40,323 nt of DNA from an uncultured Eubacteriales bacterium (lineage in GTDB: Bacteria; Bacillota; Clostridia; Oscillospirales; Oscillospiraceae), in assembly GCA_959602365.1 (NCBI GenBank), contig CAUGSS010000022.1:1-40323 (forward strand). The letters run 5' to 3'. The notes beneath the pieces are model-generated. The model did not search any database. It worked only from the letters and a program-made list of their open reading frames with translations, and was not told the DNA's origin. Positions within the stretch are counted from its first letter, which is position 1; each line of letters begins with the position of its first letter. Made by a program: the position numbers and the translations under genes. Positions 24,874-32,257 of this stretch are shown here, piece by piece.

Positions 24874-25635
24874 TCACTGTCCGGCGGGGGCGGCGCGCAG
24901 GTCGTCCCAGGCGGCCAGGCACTGCCGGATGCCCACCTCTCCCGCCAGCCGCAGCTTCGCCCGCAGGGTCTCCCCGTCGTCAAACAGGACGAAATGGGCT
25001 GTTCCGCCGGGCTGGAAATAGGTGAAGTACCGGGCGCAAAGCTCCGGCGACCAGTAGACGCTGGGGCGTATCCGCTCCCGCAGCTGTTGCAGGGCCTGGG
25101 GGGAGAGGGTGGTGCCGGAACCGGTTCGGGCCGGGGGCAGAAAGTCCTCCGCCACCCGTTCCAGAGCGGCCACCGCGCGCTCCGGGCCCAGCTGCCGCAG
25201 GGCCTCGGCCAGCCGCCCCCTGAGGGTGCCGCCGGAAATGGCGGTGGAGATCAGGATCCGGGCGTGGGGGCAGTCTGATTGATAGCGCTCCGGCACATAG
25301 AGTTCCAGCCCCTGCTGGGAGAGGGTGCGGTCCAACTGGCGGGCGAGGGCCGTGTTCTCTCCCCCCAGATCCGCCACGACCCCCTGGTACCGCCGGGCAG
25401 AACACTCCCGGATCAGTTGGGCGCAGAAGGAGTTCATCCGCCCGGTTCCCCGGCCGGCCTCCACCGGGCAGTAGAGCAAGCCGCCCTGGCCCGGCATAGT
25501 CTGGCTCAGGCGCATGAGCCGGGGGCCCGGCTCCACCCGGTAGGCCATGTGGGCCACCGTGCGGTGGGGCTCCCTGGCCAGCTGGCCCTCCTGCATGGGA
25601 TTGGCCGCCAGTATCAGACTTGGAAGCTGTCCCAT
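24874..25635 (-). CDS. Unidentified 253-residue protein
   Basis: I cannot name this protein. It starts MGQLPSLILAANPM and shows an alternating strand/helix pattern: GVVADLGGENTALARQLD, LELYVPERYQSDCPHARIL, ISTAISGGTLRGRLAEALRQ, then FLPPARTGSG and SPELCARYFTYF, ending AHFVLFDDGETLRAKLRLAG. The order resembles an incomplete TIM-barrel such as glycoside-hydrolase family 18-like proteins, but no DxxDxDxE motif is present, so this is only a fold guess. The second of two nearby ATGs is chosen because AGGAGG lies 7 nt upstream. No signal peptide. It converges on the P-loop gene and is divergent from yqeG. Confidence 0.7.
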   Translation of the reverse strand: MGQLPSLILAANPMQEGQLAREPHRTVAHMAYRVEPGPRLMRLSQTMPGQGGLLYCPVEAGRGTGRMNSFCAQLIRECSARRYQGVVADLGGENTALARQLDRTLSQQGLELYVPERYQSDCPHARILISTAISGGTLRGRLAEALRQLGPERAVAALERVAEDFLPPARTGSGTTLSPQALQQLRERIRPSVYWSPELCARYFTYFQPGGTAHFVLFDDGETLRAKLRLAGEVGIRQCLAAWDDLRAAPAGQ

Positions 25636-25649
25636 TTCCATCCCTCCTC

Positions 25650-25678
25650 TTGTCCCCAGCGGCGGAATCATGTATAAT
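25650..25678 (+). promoter_or_regulatory. Candidate promoter of the yqeG-nfo-peptidase operon
   Basis: TTGTCC (25650-25655), a 17-bp spacer and a perfect TATAAT (25673-25678) preceded by TG. The leader before yqeG would be about 125 nt and very G+C-rich. The -35 box lies just upstream of the divergent gene's start, so the two promoters are close. Confidence 0.6.
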
Positions 25679-25808
25679 CAATCCGGATCAGGCGCCGCCC
25701 CCCAGAGAGGCGGGAACCGGCCGCCGCTGCGGCGGCAGCCCGGCGGGCTGCGCTTTTTCCCAATGTATGAGGCACACGGGCCGGCCAGAACCGGCCCCGG
25801 AGGTGGCT

Positions 25809-26315
25809 ATGTCTTTTTCTCTGATTCCCCGGCAGCTCTGCCGCAGCATTTACCACCTGGACCTGGACCGGTTGTATGCCCGGGGGGTCCGGGTGCTTTT
25901 TGCCGACCTGGACAACACCCTGGCCCGCTACGGAGAGCAGGGGCCTTCGCCCCGGCTGCGTTCATGGGCGGCGGAAGTGGAGGGGCGGGGCATCCGGCTC
26001 TTCGTGCTCTCCAACAGCCGGAAGGCCACCCGGGCGGACCGGTTTTGCACCGAACTGGGGATTCCCTATCTGAAGCACGCTGGGAAGCCCAAAAAGGGCG
26101 GCTTTCAGCGGGCCATGGCCATGAACGGCGTGACGCCGGACCAGTGCGCCATTGTGGGAGACCAGATTTTTACCGATATTCTGGGGGGCAACCGCTCCCG
26201 GGTGTTCTCCATCCTGGTCCATCCCCTGGCCATCGACAACCTGTTCCGGGCGCTCCGCTACGGCGTGGAGACGCCCTTCCGGCTGCTGTGCCGGGACAAG
26301 GAGGAGTGGAAATGA
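25809..26315 (+). CDS. yqeG: YqeG-family HAD-IIIA phosphatase
   Basis: Haloacid-dehalogenase-like phosphatase of unknown substrate, widespread in Firmicutes and related to PGP phosphatases. The 168-residue protein has motif I as FADLDNTLARY (the DxDNT nucleophile form), motif II VLSNSRKAT, the lysine of GKPKKGGF and motif III VGDQIFTDILGGNR. The N-terminal MSFSLIPRQLCRSIYHLD is also family-typical. GGAGGTGG lies before the ATG. The stop codon overlaps the nfo start as ATGA, so yqeG, nfo and the M24 peptidase form one translationally coupled operon. Confidence 0.93.
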   Translation: MSFSLIPRQLCRSIYHLDLDRLYARGVRVLFADLDNTLARYGEQGPSPRLRSWAAEVEGRGIRLFVLSNSRKATRADRFCTELGIPYLKHAGKPKKGGFQRAMAMNGVTPDQCAIVGDQIFTDILGGNRSRVFSILVHPLAIDNLFRALRYGVETPFRLLCRDKEEWK

Positions 26316-27175
26316 GCGCGATTTTTGGAGTGGCGGGCAACTCCGACACCTATACCAATACCGTCAGCAAGTCCTCTGCCAAGGCCCCGTCCTGGCTGCG
26401 CTCCATTGGGCTGGACGCCTACGAGTACCAGTGCGGAAAGGGCGTCCATGTGGGGGAGGCCACCGCCCGGGAGATTGGACAGAACGCGGCGGAGGCAGGC
26501 ATCACCCTCTCCCTCCACGCCCCCTACTTTATCAATCTGGCCAATCCGGAGCCGGACAGCCTGCAAAAGACCATCGGCTACATCACCGCCGCCTGCCGGG
26601 TGGCGGACTGGATGGGGGCGGGACGGGTGATCGTCCACTCCGGGGCGCTGATGAAGCGCACCCGCCGGGAGGCGCTGGACATCGCAAAACGGTCCCTGGC
26701 CCAGGTGATCCGCGCCTGTGACGAGGCGGGCTTCGGCCACATCGCCCTCTGCCCGGAGACCATGGGCAAGATCAACCAGCTGGGGGATCTGGAGGAGGTG
26801 CTGGAGCTGTGTACGCTGGATGAGCGTCTGGTGCCCTGCATCGACTTCGGCCACCTCTACGCCCGCACCCTGGGGGCACTGGACGGGGCGGAGGCCATGG
26901 AGCACATCCTGGACCGGACGGAGCAGGTGCTGGGAACAGACCGGGCAAGCCGGTTCCACAGCCACTTCTCCCACATCGAATTCACCCCAAAGGGCGGCGA
27001 GTACCGCCACCTCTGCTTCCGGGACGGGGGCTGGGGCCCGGACTTCGCCCCGCTGGCCGCCGCAGTGGCGGCAAGGGGCTGGAGCCCCACGTTTATCTGT
27101 GAATCCGCTGGCACCCAGAGCGAGGACGCTCTGGAGATGAAAGAACTTTATACACAGGAGGTCAAACTGAAATGA
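26312..27175 (+). CDS. nfo: Deoxyribonuclease IV (AP endonuclease family 2)
   Basis: Zinc-dependent TIM-barrel endonuclease that cuts DNA 5' of abasic sites in base-excision repair. The 287 residues match the family. Likely metal ligands are visible in order: HAPYFINLANP, VHSGAL, CPETMGK, CIDFGHLYAR, SHFSHIEF and FICESAGTQSEDA. The segment after the fourth ligand differs from E. coli Nfo, as in many clostridial paralogues, so activity on abasic sites is likely but not certain; a sugar-phosphate isomerase-like TIM protein is the alternative. It overlaps yqeG and the peptidase gene by ATGA at both ends. Confidence 0.9.
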   Translation: MSAIFGVAGNSDTYTNTVSKSSAKAPSWLRSIGLDAYEYQCGKGVHVGEATAREIGQNAAEAGITLSLHAPYFINLANPEPDSLQKTIGYITAACRVADWMGAGRVIVHSGALMKRTRREALDIAKRSLAQVIRACDEAGFGHIALCPETMGKINQLGDLEEVLELCTLDERLVPCIDFGHLYARTLGALDGAEAMEHILDRTEQVLGTDRASRFHSHFSHIEFTPKGGEYRHLCFRDGGWGPDFAPLAAAVAARGWSPTFICESAGTQSEDALEMKELYTQEVKLK

Positions 27176-28239
27176 ACCATCTCAAGCAGATCGCGGCCAA
27201 GCTGGCCGACTACAACCTGGACGCCCTATTGATCACCAGCGAGAGCGGCGAATATTACGCCACCGGCTTCCACGGAGAGGGCTATGTGCTGGTCACCCCG
27301 AACAAAAACTATTACTCCACCGACAGCCGCTATATCGAGGCGGCCGCCGCCATTGAGAACGTGGAGATGACCATGATCGGGGCGGGGAAGAGCCACCTGG
27401 ACCTGACCGTGGAACACGTCAAGGCCCAGGGCATCCGCACCCTGGGCATTGAGGAGGGATATCTGAGCCTGGGGGACTATAACCGCATCCGCGCCGCCCT
27501 GCCCCAGGAGGTGGAGCTGGTTGGGGCCCAGAAGCTGCTCACCGATCTGCGGGCCCAGAAGGATGAGGAGGAACTGGGCTATATGCGCCGGGCCCAGGCG
27601 TGCACCGACAAGGCATTCACCGAAATTTTGAACTTCATCAAGCCCGGCGTCACCGAGAACGAGATCGCCGCCCGGCTGACCTATCTGATGATGTCCTTCG
27701 GCGCCCGGAAAAACTCCTTCGACCCCATCGTGGCCTCCGGCCCCAACGGCAGCATGCCCCACGCCATTCCCACAGAAAGAAAGATCGGCCAGGGCGAATT
27801 TGTCACCATGGACTTCGGCTGCATGGTGGAGGGCTATTGCTCCGACATGACCCGGACCGTCTGCGTGGGCGCCCCCACAGAGGAGATGGAGAAGGTTTAT
27901 TCCACCGTGCTGGAGGCCCAGAAGGCGGGCATCGCCGTGGCAAAGGCCGGCGTCCCGGGCTGTGACATCCACAACGCCGCACACGACGTGATCCGGGCGG
28001 CGGGCTATGGCGAGTATTTCGGCCACGGCTTCGGCCACTCCCTGGGCCTGGAGATCCACGAGGACCCGGGCGCCCGCCCCGCCAACAAGGAACCCATGCC
28101 CCTCCACTGCGCCGTCTCCGCCGAGCCGGGCATCTATCTCCCCGGCCGCTTCGGCGTGCGCATCGAGGACGTGATCGTGCTCACGGAGGACGGCAACATT
28201 GACCTGACCGGCTCTCCCAAGGAGCTGATCGTCCTGTAA
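27172..28239 (+). CDS. M24-family Xaa-Pro aminopeptidase
   Basis: Cytoplasmic metallopeptidase that removes N-terminal residues preceding proline. The 355-residue protein has an N-terminal creatinase-like domain (1-125) and a pita-bread catalytic domain. All five dimetal ligands appear: D in TMDFGCMVEGYC and D in SDMTRTVCVG, H in GHGFGHSLGLEIHE, E in SAEPGIYLPG and E in GVRIEDVIVL. ATG overlaps the nfo stop codon. In many Firmicutes the efp gene follows this peptidase; here a terminator follows and efp is absent from the window. Confidence 0.95.
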   Translation: MNHLKQIAAKLADYNLDALLITSESGEYYATGFHGEGYVLVTPNKNYYSTDSRYIEAAAAIENVEMTMIGAGKSHLDLTVEHVKAQGIRTLGIEEGYLSLGDYNRIRAALPQEVELVGAQKLLTDLRAQKDEEELGYMRRAQACTDKAFTEILNFIKPGVTENEIAARLTYLMMSFGARKNSFDPIVASGPNGSMPHAIPTERKIGQGEFVTMDFGCMVEGYCSDMTRTVCVGAPTEEMEKVYSTVLEAQKAGIAVAKAGVPGCDIHNAAHDVIRAAGYGEYFGHGFGHSLGLEIHEDPGARPANKEPMPLHCAVSAEPGIYLPGRFGVRIEDVIVLTEDGNIDLTGSPKELIVL

Positions 28240-28249
28240 TCAGACTGCG

Positions 28250-28280
28250 TCAAAACCACCGCGCCAGACGGTGGTTTTGA
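28250..28280 (+). terminator. Terminator of the yqeG-nfo-peptidase operon
   Basis: A perfect 12-bp stem, TCAAAACCACCG (28250-28261) with CGGTGGTTTTGA (28269-28280), loop of 7 nt, placed 10 nt after the peptidase stop codon. The T residues are within the 3' arm, giving an A/T-rich base as in bidirectional terminators. Confidence 0.75.
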
Positions 28281-28333
28281 TGTTATCCGGGCAGTTTTCC
28301 CGGCAGAGCCCATGGGTTGGAAAGGAGCGGTGC

Positions 28334-28759
28334 GTGGTGTTCGCCAGGAGAGAGGAAATCATCCGCCTGTGGTTTGACATGTGGCTGCAGAAGCGGGATC
28401 TGGGCATTGACGATATCTTTGCGGAAGATGTGGTCTATCTCGAGAGCTGGGGCCCTCAATATGAGGACCGCAGGACGGTAAAGCACTGGTTTGAGGAGTG
28501 GAATACCCGGGGCAGGGTGGTCGCCTGGGAGATCGTGCAGTTCTTTCACAGGGCAGATCAGACTGTGGTGGAGTGGTATTTCAAAAATGAGATGGACACC
28601 GGGGCGGTGGAGGAGTTTGACGGGATGTCCCTGATCAGGTGGACGCCGGAGAACAAAATCAAGTTTCTCCAAGAGTTTGGCTGCAACCGCAGCCGCTACA
28701 ACCCCTATCAGCACGGCGATGCGCCCCGGTTCACAGGCGGGCAGGCGAAGTGGTTTTAA
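28334..28759 (+). CDS. NTF2/SnoaL-like family protein
   Basis: A 141-residue protein with the alpha+beta cone pattern of nuclear-transport-factor-2-like proteins: N-terminal helices (REEIIRLWFDMWLQ), IDDIFAEDVVYLESWGPQY, then VKHWFEEWN and the strands VVAWEIVQFFHRADQTVVEW and FDGMSLIRWTPENKI. Family members include enzymes and ligand binders, so no reaction can be assigned. The GTG start is set by AAAGGAG six nt upstream. It lies alone between two terminators; no strong promoter is evident in the 53-bp gap before it. Confidence 0.8.
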   Translation: MVFARREEIIRLWFDMWLQKRDLGIDDIFAEDVVYLESWGPQYEDRRTVKHWFEEWNTRGRVVAWEIVQFFHRADQTVVEWYFKNEMDTGAVEEFDGMSLIRWTPENKIKFLQEFGCNRSRYNPYQHGDAPRFTGGQAKWF

Positions 28760-28829
28760 CACTATCCCCACCGGAATCCCCGCTGTGCCTCCGGTCCGGA
28801 ACGGATGCGGCACCCGCCGCCCAAACGAG

Positions 28830-28859
28830 AAAAACAGGCCGCCCTTCCGGGCGGCCTGT
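28830..28859 (-). terminator. Intrinsic terminator of malQ
   Basis: An 11-bp perfect stem (ACAGGCCGCCC, 28834-28844, with 28849-28859) and loop TTCC. On the minus strand the stem is followed by TTTTTCTCG. It lies 29 nt beyond the malQ stop codon. Confidence 0.9.
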
Positions 28860-28888
28860 CGCCGTATTTCATGGGGTAGTCTCCCAGC

Positions 28889-30382
28889 TCATTGCCCCAG
28901 TCTGCCGTACAGCCAGGTCAGCCGCCGGAGCTTTTGGGCCACGCCGTCATTTAACGCCTCCCGGCGCACCCGCCAGCCCCAGTTGTGTTCCCCCATGGAG
29001 CCGGGCAGATTCATGCGCCCGTCGCCCCCCAGCCCCAGCACATCCTGGAGGGGGGCCATGGCAAGGCTGCACACACTGCCCCAGGCGCCGGCGATCACGC
29101 CCCAGCCGTAGCCCTCGTCATCCCGCAGCCGCAGGTAGTCGATGGCAAAGCGCCGCTGCTCCTCGCTGGCCATTTCAAACAGCCACTCCACAAAGGTGGG
29201 GGTATCGTGGGTCCCGGTGTAGATGACCGCGTCCGGAATGCACCGGTGGGGCAGGAAGGAGGAGGAGCCGCTCAGATCGTTGAAAGCGTCGGTGAGCACC
29301 CGCATGCCGGGCAGGCCGGAATGTTTGATGAACTCGATGGCGGAGGGGGTCAGATCCCCCAGATCCTCGGCGATGAACTCCGCCTCGGGGACCTGGGAGC
29401 GGAAGACGTCCAGCAGCGCCTGGCCCGGCCCCGGGCGCCAGCGGCCCTCCTTGGCGGATTTGGCCCCCCGGGGGATCTCCCAGTAGGAGTCAAAGCCCCG
29501 GAAGTGGTCGATGCGGATCACGTCATAGAAGGCCATGGACTGGCGGATGCGCCCGCACCACCAGTGGTAGCCCTCCGCCTGGTGGGCCTCCCAGCGGTAG
29601 AGGGGGTTGCCCCAGAACTGGCCTTCGTCGCTGAACAGGTCGGGCGGCACTCCGGCCACCAGTTTGGCGCTGCAGTCCGAATCCACCTGGAACAGCTCCG
29701 GCCGTACCCACACGTCCACCGAGTCCCCGGAGACGTAGAAGGGGATGTCCCCGATGATCTTGACGCCCTTTTCATTGGCATATTCCTTCAGTGCCTGCCA
29801 CTGGGAGAAGAACAGATACTGCAGAAAGGTGTGAAACTCCACCGCCTCCGCCAACTGGGCCCGGTACTGCTCCAGGGCGGCCGGCTCCCGGTGCACCAGG
29901 GCCTTGTCCGGCCACTGCTGAAGCGGCAGCTCAAAGTGCTCGTGACAGGCCATAAACAGGGCGTAGTCGGGCAGCCAGTCACTGTGGGCCTGGGAAAACG
30001 CCGCCGCGGCCCGGGCCTGCTCGGGGGTGCGCCGGGCGAACGCCTTTTTCAGCAGGGGCAGCCTGGTTTTGGTCAGGAAGTCGAAGGCCGCCCGGTCCGG
30101 GTCGGGACAGACCGCCTCTTCCAATTCCGCCTGGGTGAGCAGGCCCTGGCCGGCCAGCAGCTCCGGGTCGATGAGCCAGGGGTTGCCCGCGGCGGAGGAG
30201 GGGGACATGTAGGGGGAATTACCCTCCCCGGTGGGGACCAGGGGCAGGATCTGCCAGTAACTCTGGCCCGCCCGGTGGAGAAAGTCCACAAAGGCCCGTG
30301 CATTTTCCCCCATGGTGCCGATGCCATAGGGGCCGGGCAGGCTGGTCAGATGCAGGAGAATACCGCTGGAGCGTGGAAACAT
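28889..30382 (-). CDS. malQ: 4-alpha-glucanotransferase (amylomaltase)
   Basis: GH77 enzyme that transfers maltosyl or longer glucan segments, used with glycogen phosphorylase in maltodextrin and glycogen turnover. The 497-residue protein begins SSGILLHLTSLPGPYGIGTMG, typical of the family. Catalytic blocks are visible: VIRIDHFRGFDSYWE (nucleophile Asp in RIDHFRG), FIAEDLGDLTP (acid/base Glu) and IYTGTHDTPT (transition-state Asp). The ATG has AAAGGA about 10 nt upstream; open sequence beyond is leader containing a consensus promoter. A glycogen phosphorylase gene lies 9.5 kb away on the same strand, beyond the aro operon. Confidence 0.95.
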   Translation of the reverse strand: MFPRSSGILLHLTSLPGPYGIGTMGENARAFVDFLHRAGQSYWQILPLVPTGEGNSPYMSPSSAAGNPWLIDPELLAGQGLLTQAELEEAVCPDPDRAAFDFLTKTRLPLLKKAFARRTPEQARAAAAFSQAHSDWLPDYALFMACHEHFELPLQQWPDKALVHREPAALEQYRAQLAEAVEFHTFLQYLFFSQWQALKEYANEKGVKIIGDIPFYVSGDSVDVWVRPELFQVDSDCSAKLVAGVPPDLFSDEGQFWGNPLYRWEAHQAEGYHWWCGRIRQSMAFYDVIRIDHFRGFDSYWEIPRGAKSAKEGRWRPGPGQALLDVFRSQVPEAEFIAEDLGDLTPSAIEFIKHSGLPGMRVLTDAFNDLSGSSSFLPHRCIPDAVIYTGTHDTPTFVEWLFEMASEEQRRFAIDYLRLRDDEGYGWGVIAGAWGSVCSLAMAPLQDVLGLGGDGRMNLPGSMGEHNWGWRVRREALNDGVAQKLRRLTWLYGRLGQ

Positions 30383-30491
30383 GGACGATGCATCCTTTCT
30401 CTCTTTTTTGACACGGGAGGACAGCCGGAGCGTCGTATCCCATCCTATGCCGGCGGGGATGGGCAGTTCCCCGGCGGCACAATTATGTACT

Positions 30492-30520
30492 ATTATAAAA
30501 ATTCGCCGCTGTGCTGTCAA
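30492..30520 (-). promoter_or_regulatory. Consensus sigma-A promoter of malQ
   Basis: Minus strand: perfect TTGACA (30515-30520), 17-bp spacer and perfect TATAAT (30492-30497). The predicted leader before malQ is about 100 nt. The promoter begins right after the terminator of the upstream small gene. Confidence 0.85.
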
Positions 30521-30529
30521 ATTGGGCGT

Positions 30530-30560
30530 AAAAAAAGCGCCGCGCAAAGCTGCGCGGCGC
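30530..30560 (-). terminator. Intrinsic terminator of the 72-residue gene
   Basis: A 10-bp G+C stem, GCGCCGCGCA (30537-30546) with TGCGCGGCGC (30551-30560), loop AAGC. On the minus strand it is followed by seven T residues. It separates the small gene from the malQ promoter. Confidence 0.92.
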
Positions 30561-30622
30561 CGGAAATCAGGGGTGCTGTGTCTGTACAGCGGTCGGGGGT
30601 GTCCCGGAGCAGAGCGCCATCG

Positions 30623-30841
30623 TCAGTCCTCGTCCAACCAGCGGAAGGTGTCGTAACCTGCGAACATATAGCCCAGATCATCCCGGGCCTCCTCCTCTGT
30701 GTCCGCCGGGTAAAGCCCCAGGTCGTCGCCGTTCTCCGGCACTGCCACAAAGCCGCACTCCACGCCCTCGATGGAAATGCGGATCTCATCTCCGTAAGGC
30801 ATGTCCTCCTCGTGATAGACTGCCACCCATTTCCTTGCCAT
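30623..30841 (-). CDS. Small acidic protein of unknown function
   Basis: A 72-residue protein, strongly acidic (Asp/Glu-rich throughout), with no membrane segment: MARKWVAVYHEEDMPYGDE, then a hydrophobic strand VECGFVAVPENGDDLGL and a C-terminal helix EEEARDDLGYMF. I do not recognise the family. The start is set by AGGGAGG 7 nt upstream of the ATG. It has its own near-consensus promoter and a strong terminator, so it is a real monocistronic gene. It is divergent from the aromatic amino acid operon, their promoters lying back to back. Confidence 0.75.
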   Translation of the reverse strand: MARKWVAVYHEEDMPYGDEIRISIEGVECGFVAVPENGDDLGLYPADTEEEARDDLGYMFAGYDTFRWLDED

Positions 30842-30880
30842 GTAAAAGCCTCCCTTAGGCTGCAAAATTTCTCGTGCGCT

Positions 30881-30909
30881 ATGATAGCATCCTATCCATA
30901 CAGTGTCAA
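30881..30909 (-). promoter_or_regulatory. Sigma-A promoter of the 72-residue gene
   Basis: Minus strand: perfect TTGACA (30904-30909), 17-bp spacer, TATCAT (30881-30886). The -35 box lies 20 bp from the -35 box of the divergent aro promoter. Confidence 0.8.
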
Positions 30910-30929
30910 GATAGAAATGGAAAAAATAG

Positions 30930-30957
30930 TTGCATTCTGGGCGCGGGCTGTTATAAT
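30930..30957 (+). promoter_or_regulatory. Promoter of the aro operon
   Basis: TTGCAT (30930-30935), a 16-bp spacer and perfect TATAAT (30952-30957) with an extended -10 TGT immediately upstream. Transcription should start near 30964, giving a leader of about 250 nt before aroF that contains the leader peptide and attenuator. Confidence 0.8.
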
Positions 30958-30988
30958 GAAGTCAGTGAATGCAAAGCGAGGTACGGCA

Positions 30989-31081
30989 ATGCACCATTCC
31001 ACTCAGTACAATTCCGGCGTTTTCGGCTTTTATTTTGGCTGGGCCCGATTTACGGGCACCGGCTTTGCCAGCGTTGTTTGA
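30989..31081 (+). CDS. Aromatic-rich leader peptide of the aro operon
   Basis: A 30-codon frame about 25 nt from the predicted transcription start, with GAGG seven nt before its ATG. The peptide has 5 Phe, 2 Tyr and 1 Trp, mostly clustered as VFGFYFGWARF (residues 11-21). Such peptides are sensors in classical attenuation: scarce charged tRNA stalls the ribosome at the matching codons. Here all three aromatic residues are represented, fitting an operon that makes DAHP and chorismate, their common precursors. The stop codon lies 10 nt before the proposed antiterminator strand. The peptide probably has no other function. Confidence 0.8.
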   Translation: MHHSTQYNSGVFGFYFGWARFTGTGFASVV

Positions 31082-31090
31082 ATTGGATGG

Positions 31091-31159
31091 AATGAATGAG
31101 TGAGCGGGCGGCACGGCTGCCGTGATTGCCGCACAGTCTGGCAGTGGGACTCATTGATT
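31091..31159 (+). promoter_or_regulatory. Antiterminator helix of the aro attenuator
   Basis: AATGAATGAGT (31091-31101) can pair with ACTCATTGATT (31149-31159), 10 of 11 positions, using most of the 5' arm of the downstream terminator, so the two helices exclude each other. The enclosed loop holds its own hairpin (31108-31116 with 31120-31132). A ribosome at the leader stop codon (31079-31081) would cover the left strand and favour termination. An alternative partner for the left strand exists in the leader peptide coding start (31000-31015 with 31089-31102). Confidence 0.65.
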
Positions 31160-31184
31160 CTGTCAATGGGTCCCTTTTTTCTTT
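31146..31184 (+). terminator. Attenuator terminator upstream of aroF
   Basis: A 12-bp stem (31146-31157 with 31163-31174, one G-U pair, loop TTCTG) is followed by TTTTTTCTTT. It lies 65 nt beyond the leader peptide and 32 nt before aroF, so it can only act as a conditional terminator of the operon. Confidence 0.88.
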
Positions 31185-31215
31185 GCAATCTGGACCAGGA
31201 AAAGGAGAGATAATT

Positions 31216-32235
31216 ATGGTCGTGATTATGAAACCCGGCACGGAACAGGCGGATATCCGAAAGCTGGTTGCCAAGTTTGAGGCGATGAATTTTAAGGTCG
31301 GCGTCACCAACGGCGTGGGCTGCACCATCCTGGGCCTGGTGGGGGACACGGTGAGCCTGGACGAAGACGAGATCATGCTCAACGAGCATGTGGAGCGGGT
31401 CATGCGGGTGCAGGAGCCCTATAAAAAGGCCAACCGCAAGTTTCACCCGGAGGACACCGTGGTGGACGTCAACGGCATCCCGGTGGGGGGCGGCAACTTC
31501 ACGGTGATGGCAGGCCCCTGCTCGGTGGAGAGCCGGGATCAGATTGTGGAGGTGGCCAAAGCGGTCAGCGCCGTTGGGGCGGGCATGCTCCGGGGGGGCG
31601 CCTTCAAGCCCCGCACCTCCCCTTATTCCTTCCAGGGCATGGGGGTGGACGGCCTGAAGCTGCTGCTGGAGGCCAAGGCGGAGACCGGCATGCCCATCGT
31701 CACCGAGCTGATGGGCCCCCAGTACTGCGAGCTCTTTGAGGAAAAAGTGGACCTGGTCCAGATCGGCGCCCGGAACATGCAGAACTTCGATCTGCTCAAA
31801 GAGGTGGGCAAGATGTCCAAGCCGGTGCTGCTCAAGCGGGGGCTGGCCAACACCTATGAGGAGTGGATCATGTCCGCCGAGTATATCATGGCCGGGGGCA
31901 ATGAGAATGTCATCCTCTGCGAGCGGGGCATCCGCACCTATGAGACCTATACCCGCAATACGCTGGACGTGTCCGCCATTCCCGCCATCAAGCGGATGAG
32001 CCATCTGCCCATCATTGTGGATCCCAGCCACTCCGGCGGATACTCCTGGCTGGTGGAGCCGCTGACCCTGGCCGCCGTGGCCGCCGGGGCCGACGGGCTG
32101 ATTATTGAGGTGCACAACGACCCGCCCCACGCCAAATGCGATGGCCAGCAGTCCCTGACCCCGGGCCAGTTCGGCACGCTGATGGGCAAGGTGGAACAGC
32201 TGGCGGGCATGATGGGCAAGACCATGGTCCGGTGA
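31216..32235 (+). CDS. aroF: 3-deoxy-7-phosphoheptulonate (DAHP) synthase, type I-beta
   Basis: First step of the shikimate pathway: phosphoenolpyruvate plus erythrose 4-phosphate gives DAHP. The 339-residue protein has an N-terminal ferredoxin-like regulatory domain (1-72, MVVIMKPGTEQADIRKL) as in Thermotoga-type enzymes, where it mediates feedback inhibition by Tyr/Phe, then the barrel with AGPCSVES (99-106), RGGAFKPRTSPYSFQG, QIGARNMQN, LLKRG and VDPSHSGG. AAAGGAG lies 8 nt before the ATG; an open extension to 31126 lies across the attenuator and is not translated. First gene of aroF-aroB-aroA-aroC-pheA-aroK; controlled by the upstream leader. Confidence 0.97.
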   Translation: MVVIMKPGTEQADIRKLVAKFEAMNFKVGVTNGVGCTILGLVGDTVSLDEDEIMLNEHVERVMRVQEPYKKANRKFHPEDTVVDVNGIPVGGGNFTVMAGPCSVESRDQIVEVAKAVSAVGAGMLRGGAFKPRTSPYSFQGMGVDGLKLLLEAKAETGMPIVTELMGPQYCELFEEKVDLVQIGARNMQNFDLLKEVGKMSKPVLLKRGLANTYEEWIMSAEYIMAGGNENVILCERGIRTYETYTRNTLDVSAIPAIKRMSHLPIIVDPSHSGGYSWLVEPLTLAAVAAGADGLIIEVHNDPPHAKCDGQQSLTPGQFGTLMGKVEQLAGMMGKTMVR

Positions 32236-32257
32236 GGACAAAAGCGGGAGGCGCGAT

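Noticed and set aside
28985..31081. A 698-codon plus-strand frame opposite malQ ending in the aro leader peptide
   Set aside because: Nearly all of it is antisense to malQ and the small acidic gene; only the last 31 codons, with their own promoter and ribosome site, are accepted as a gene.
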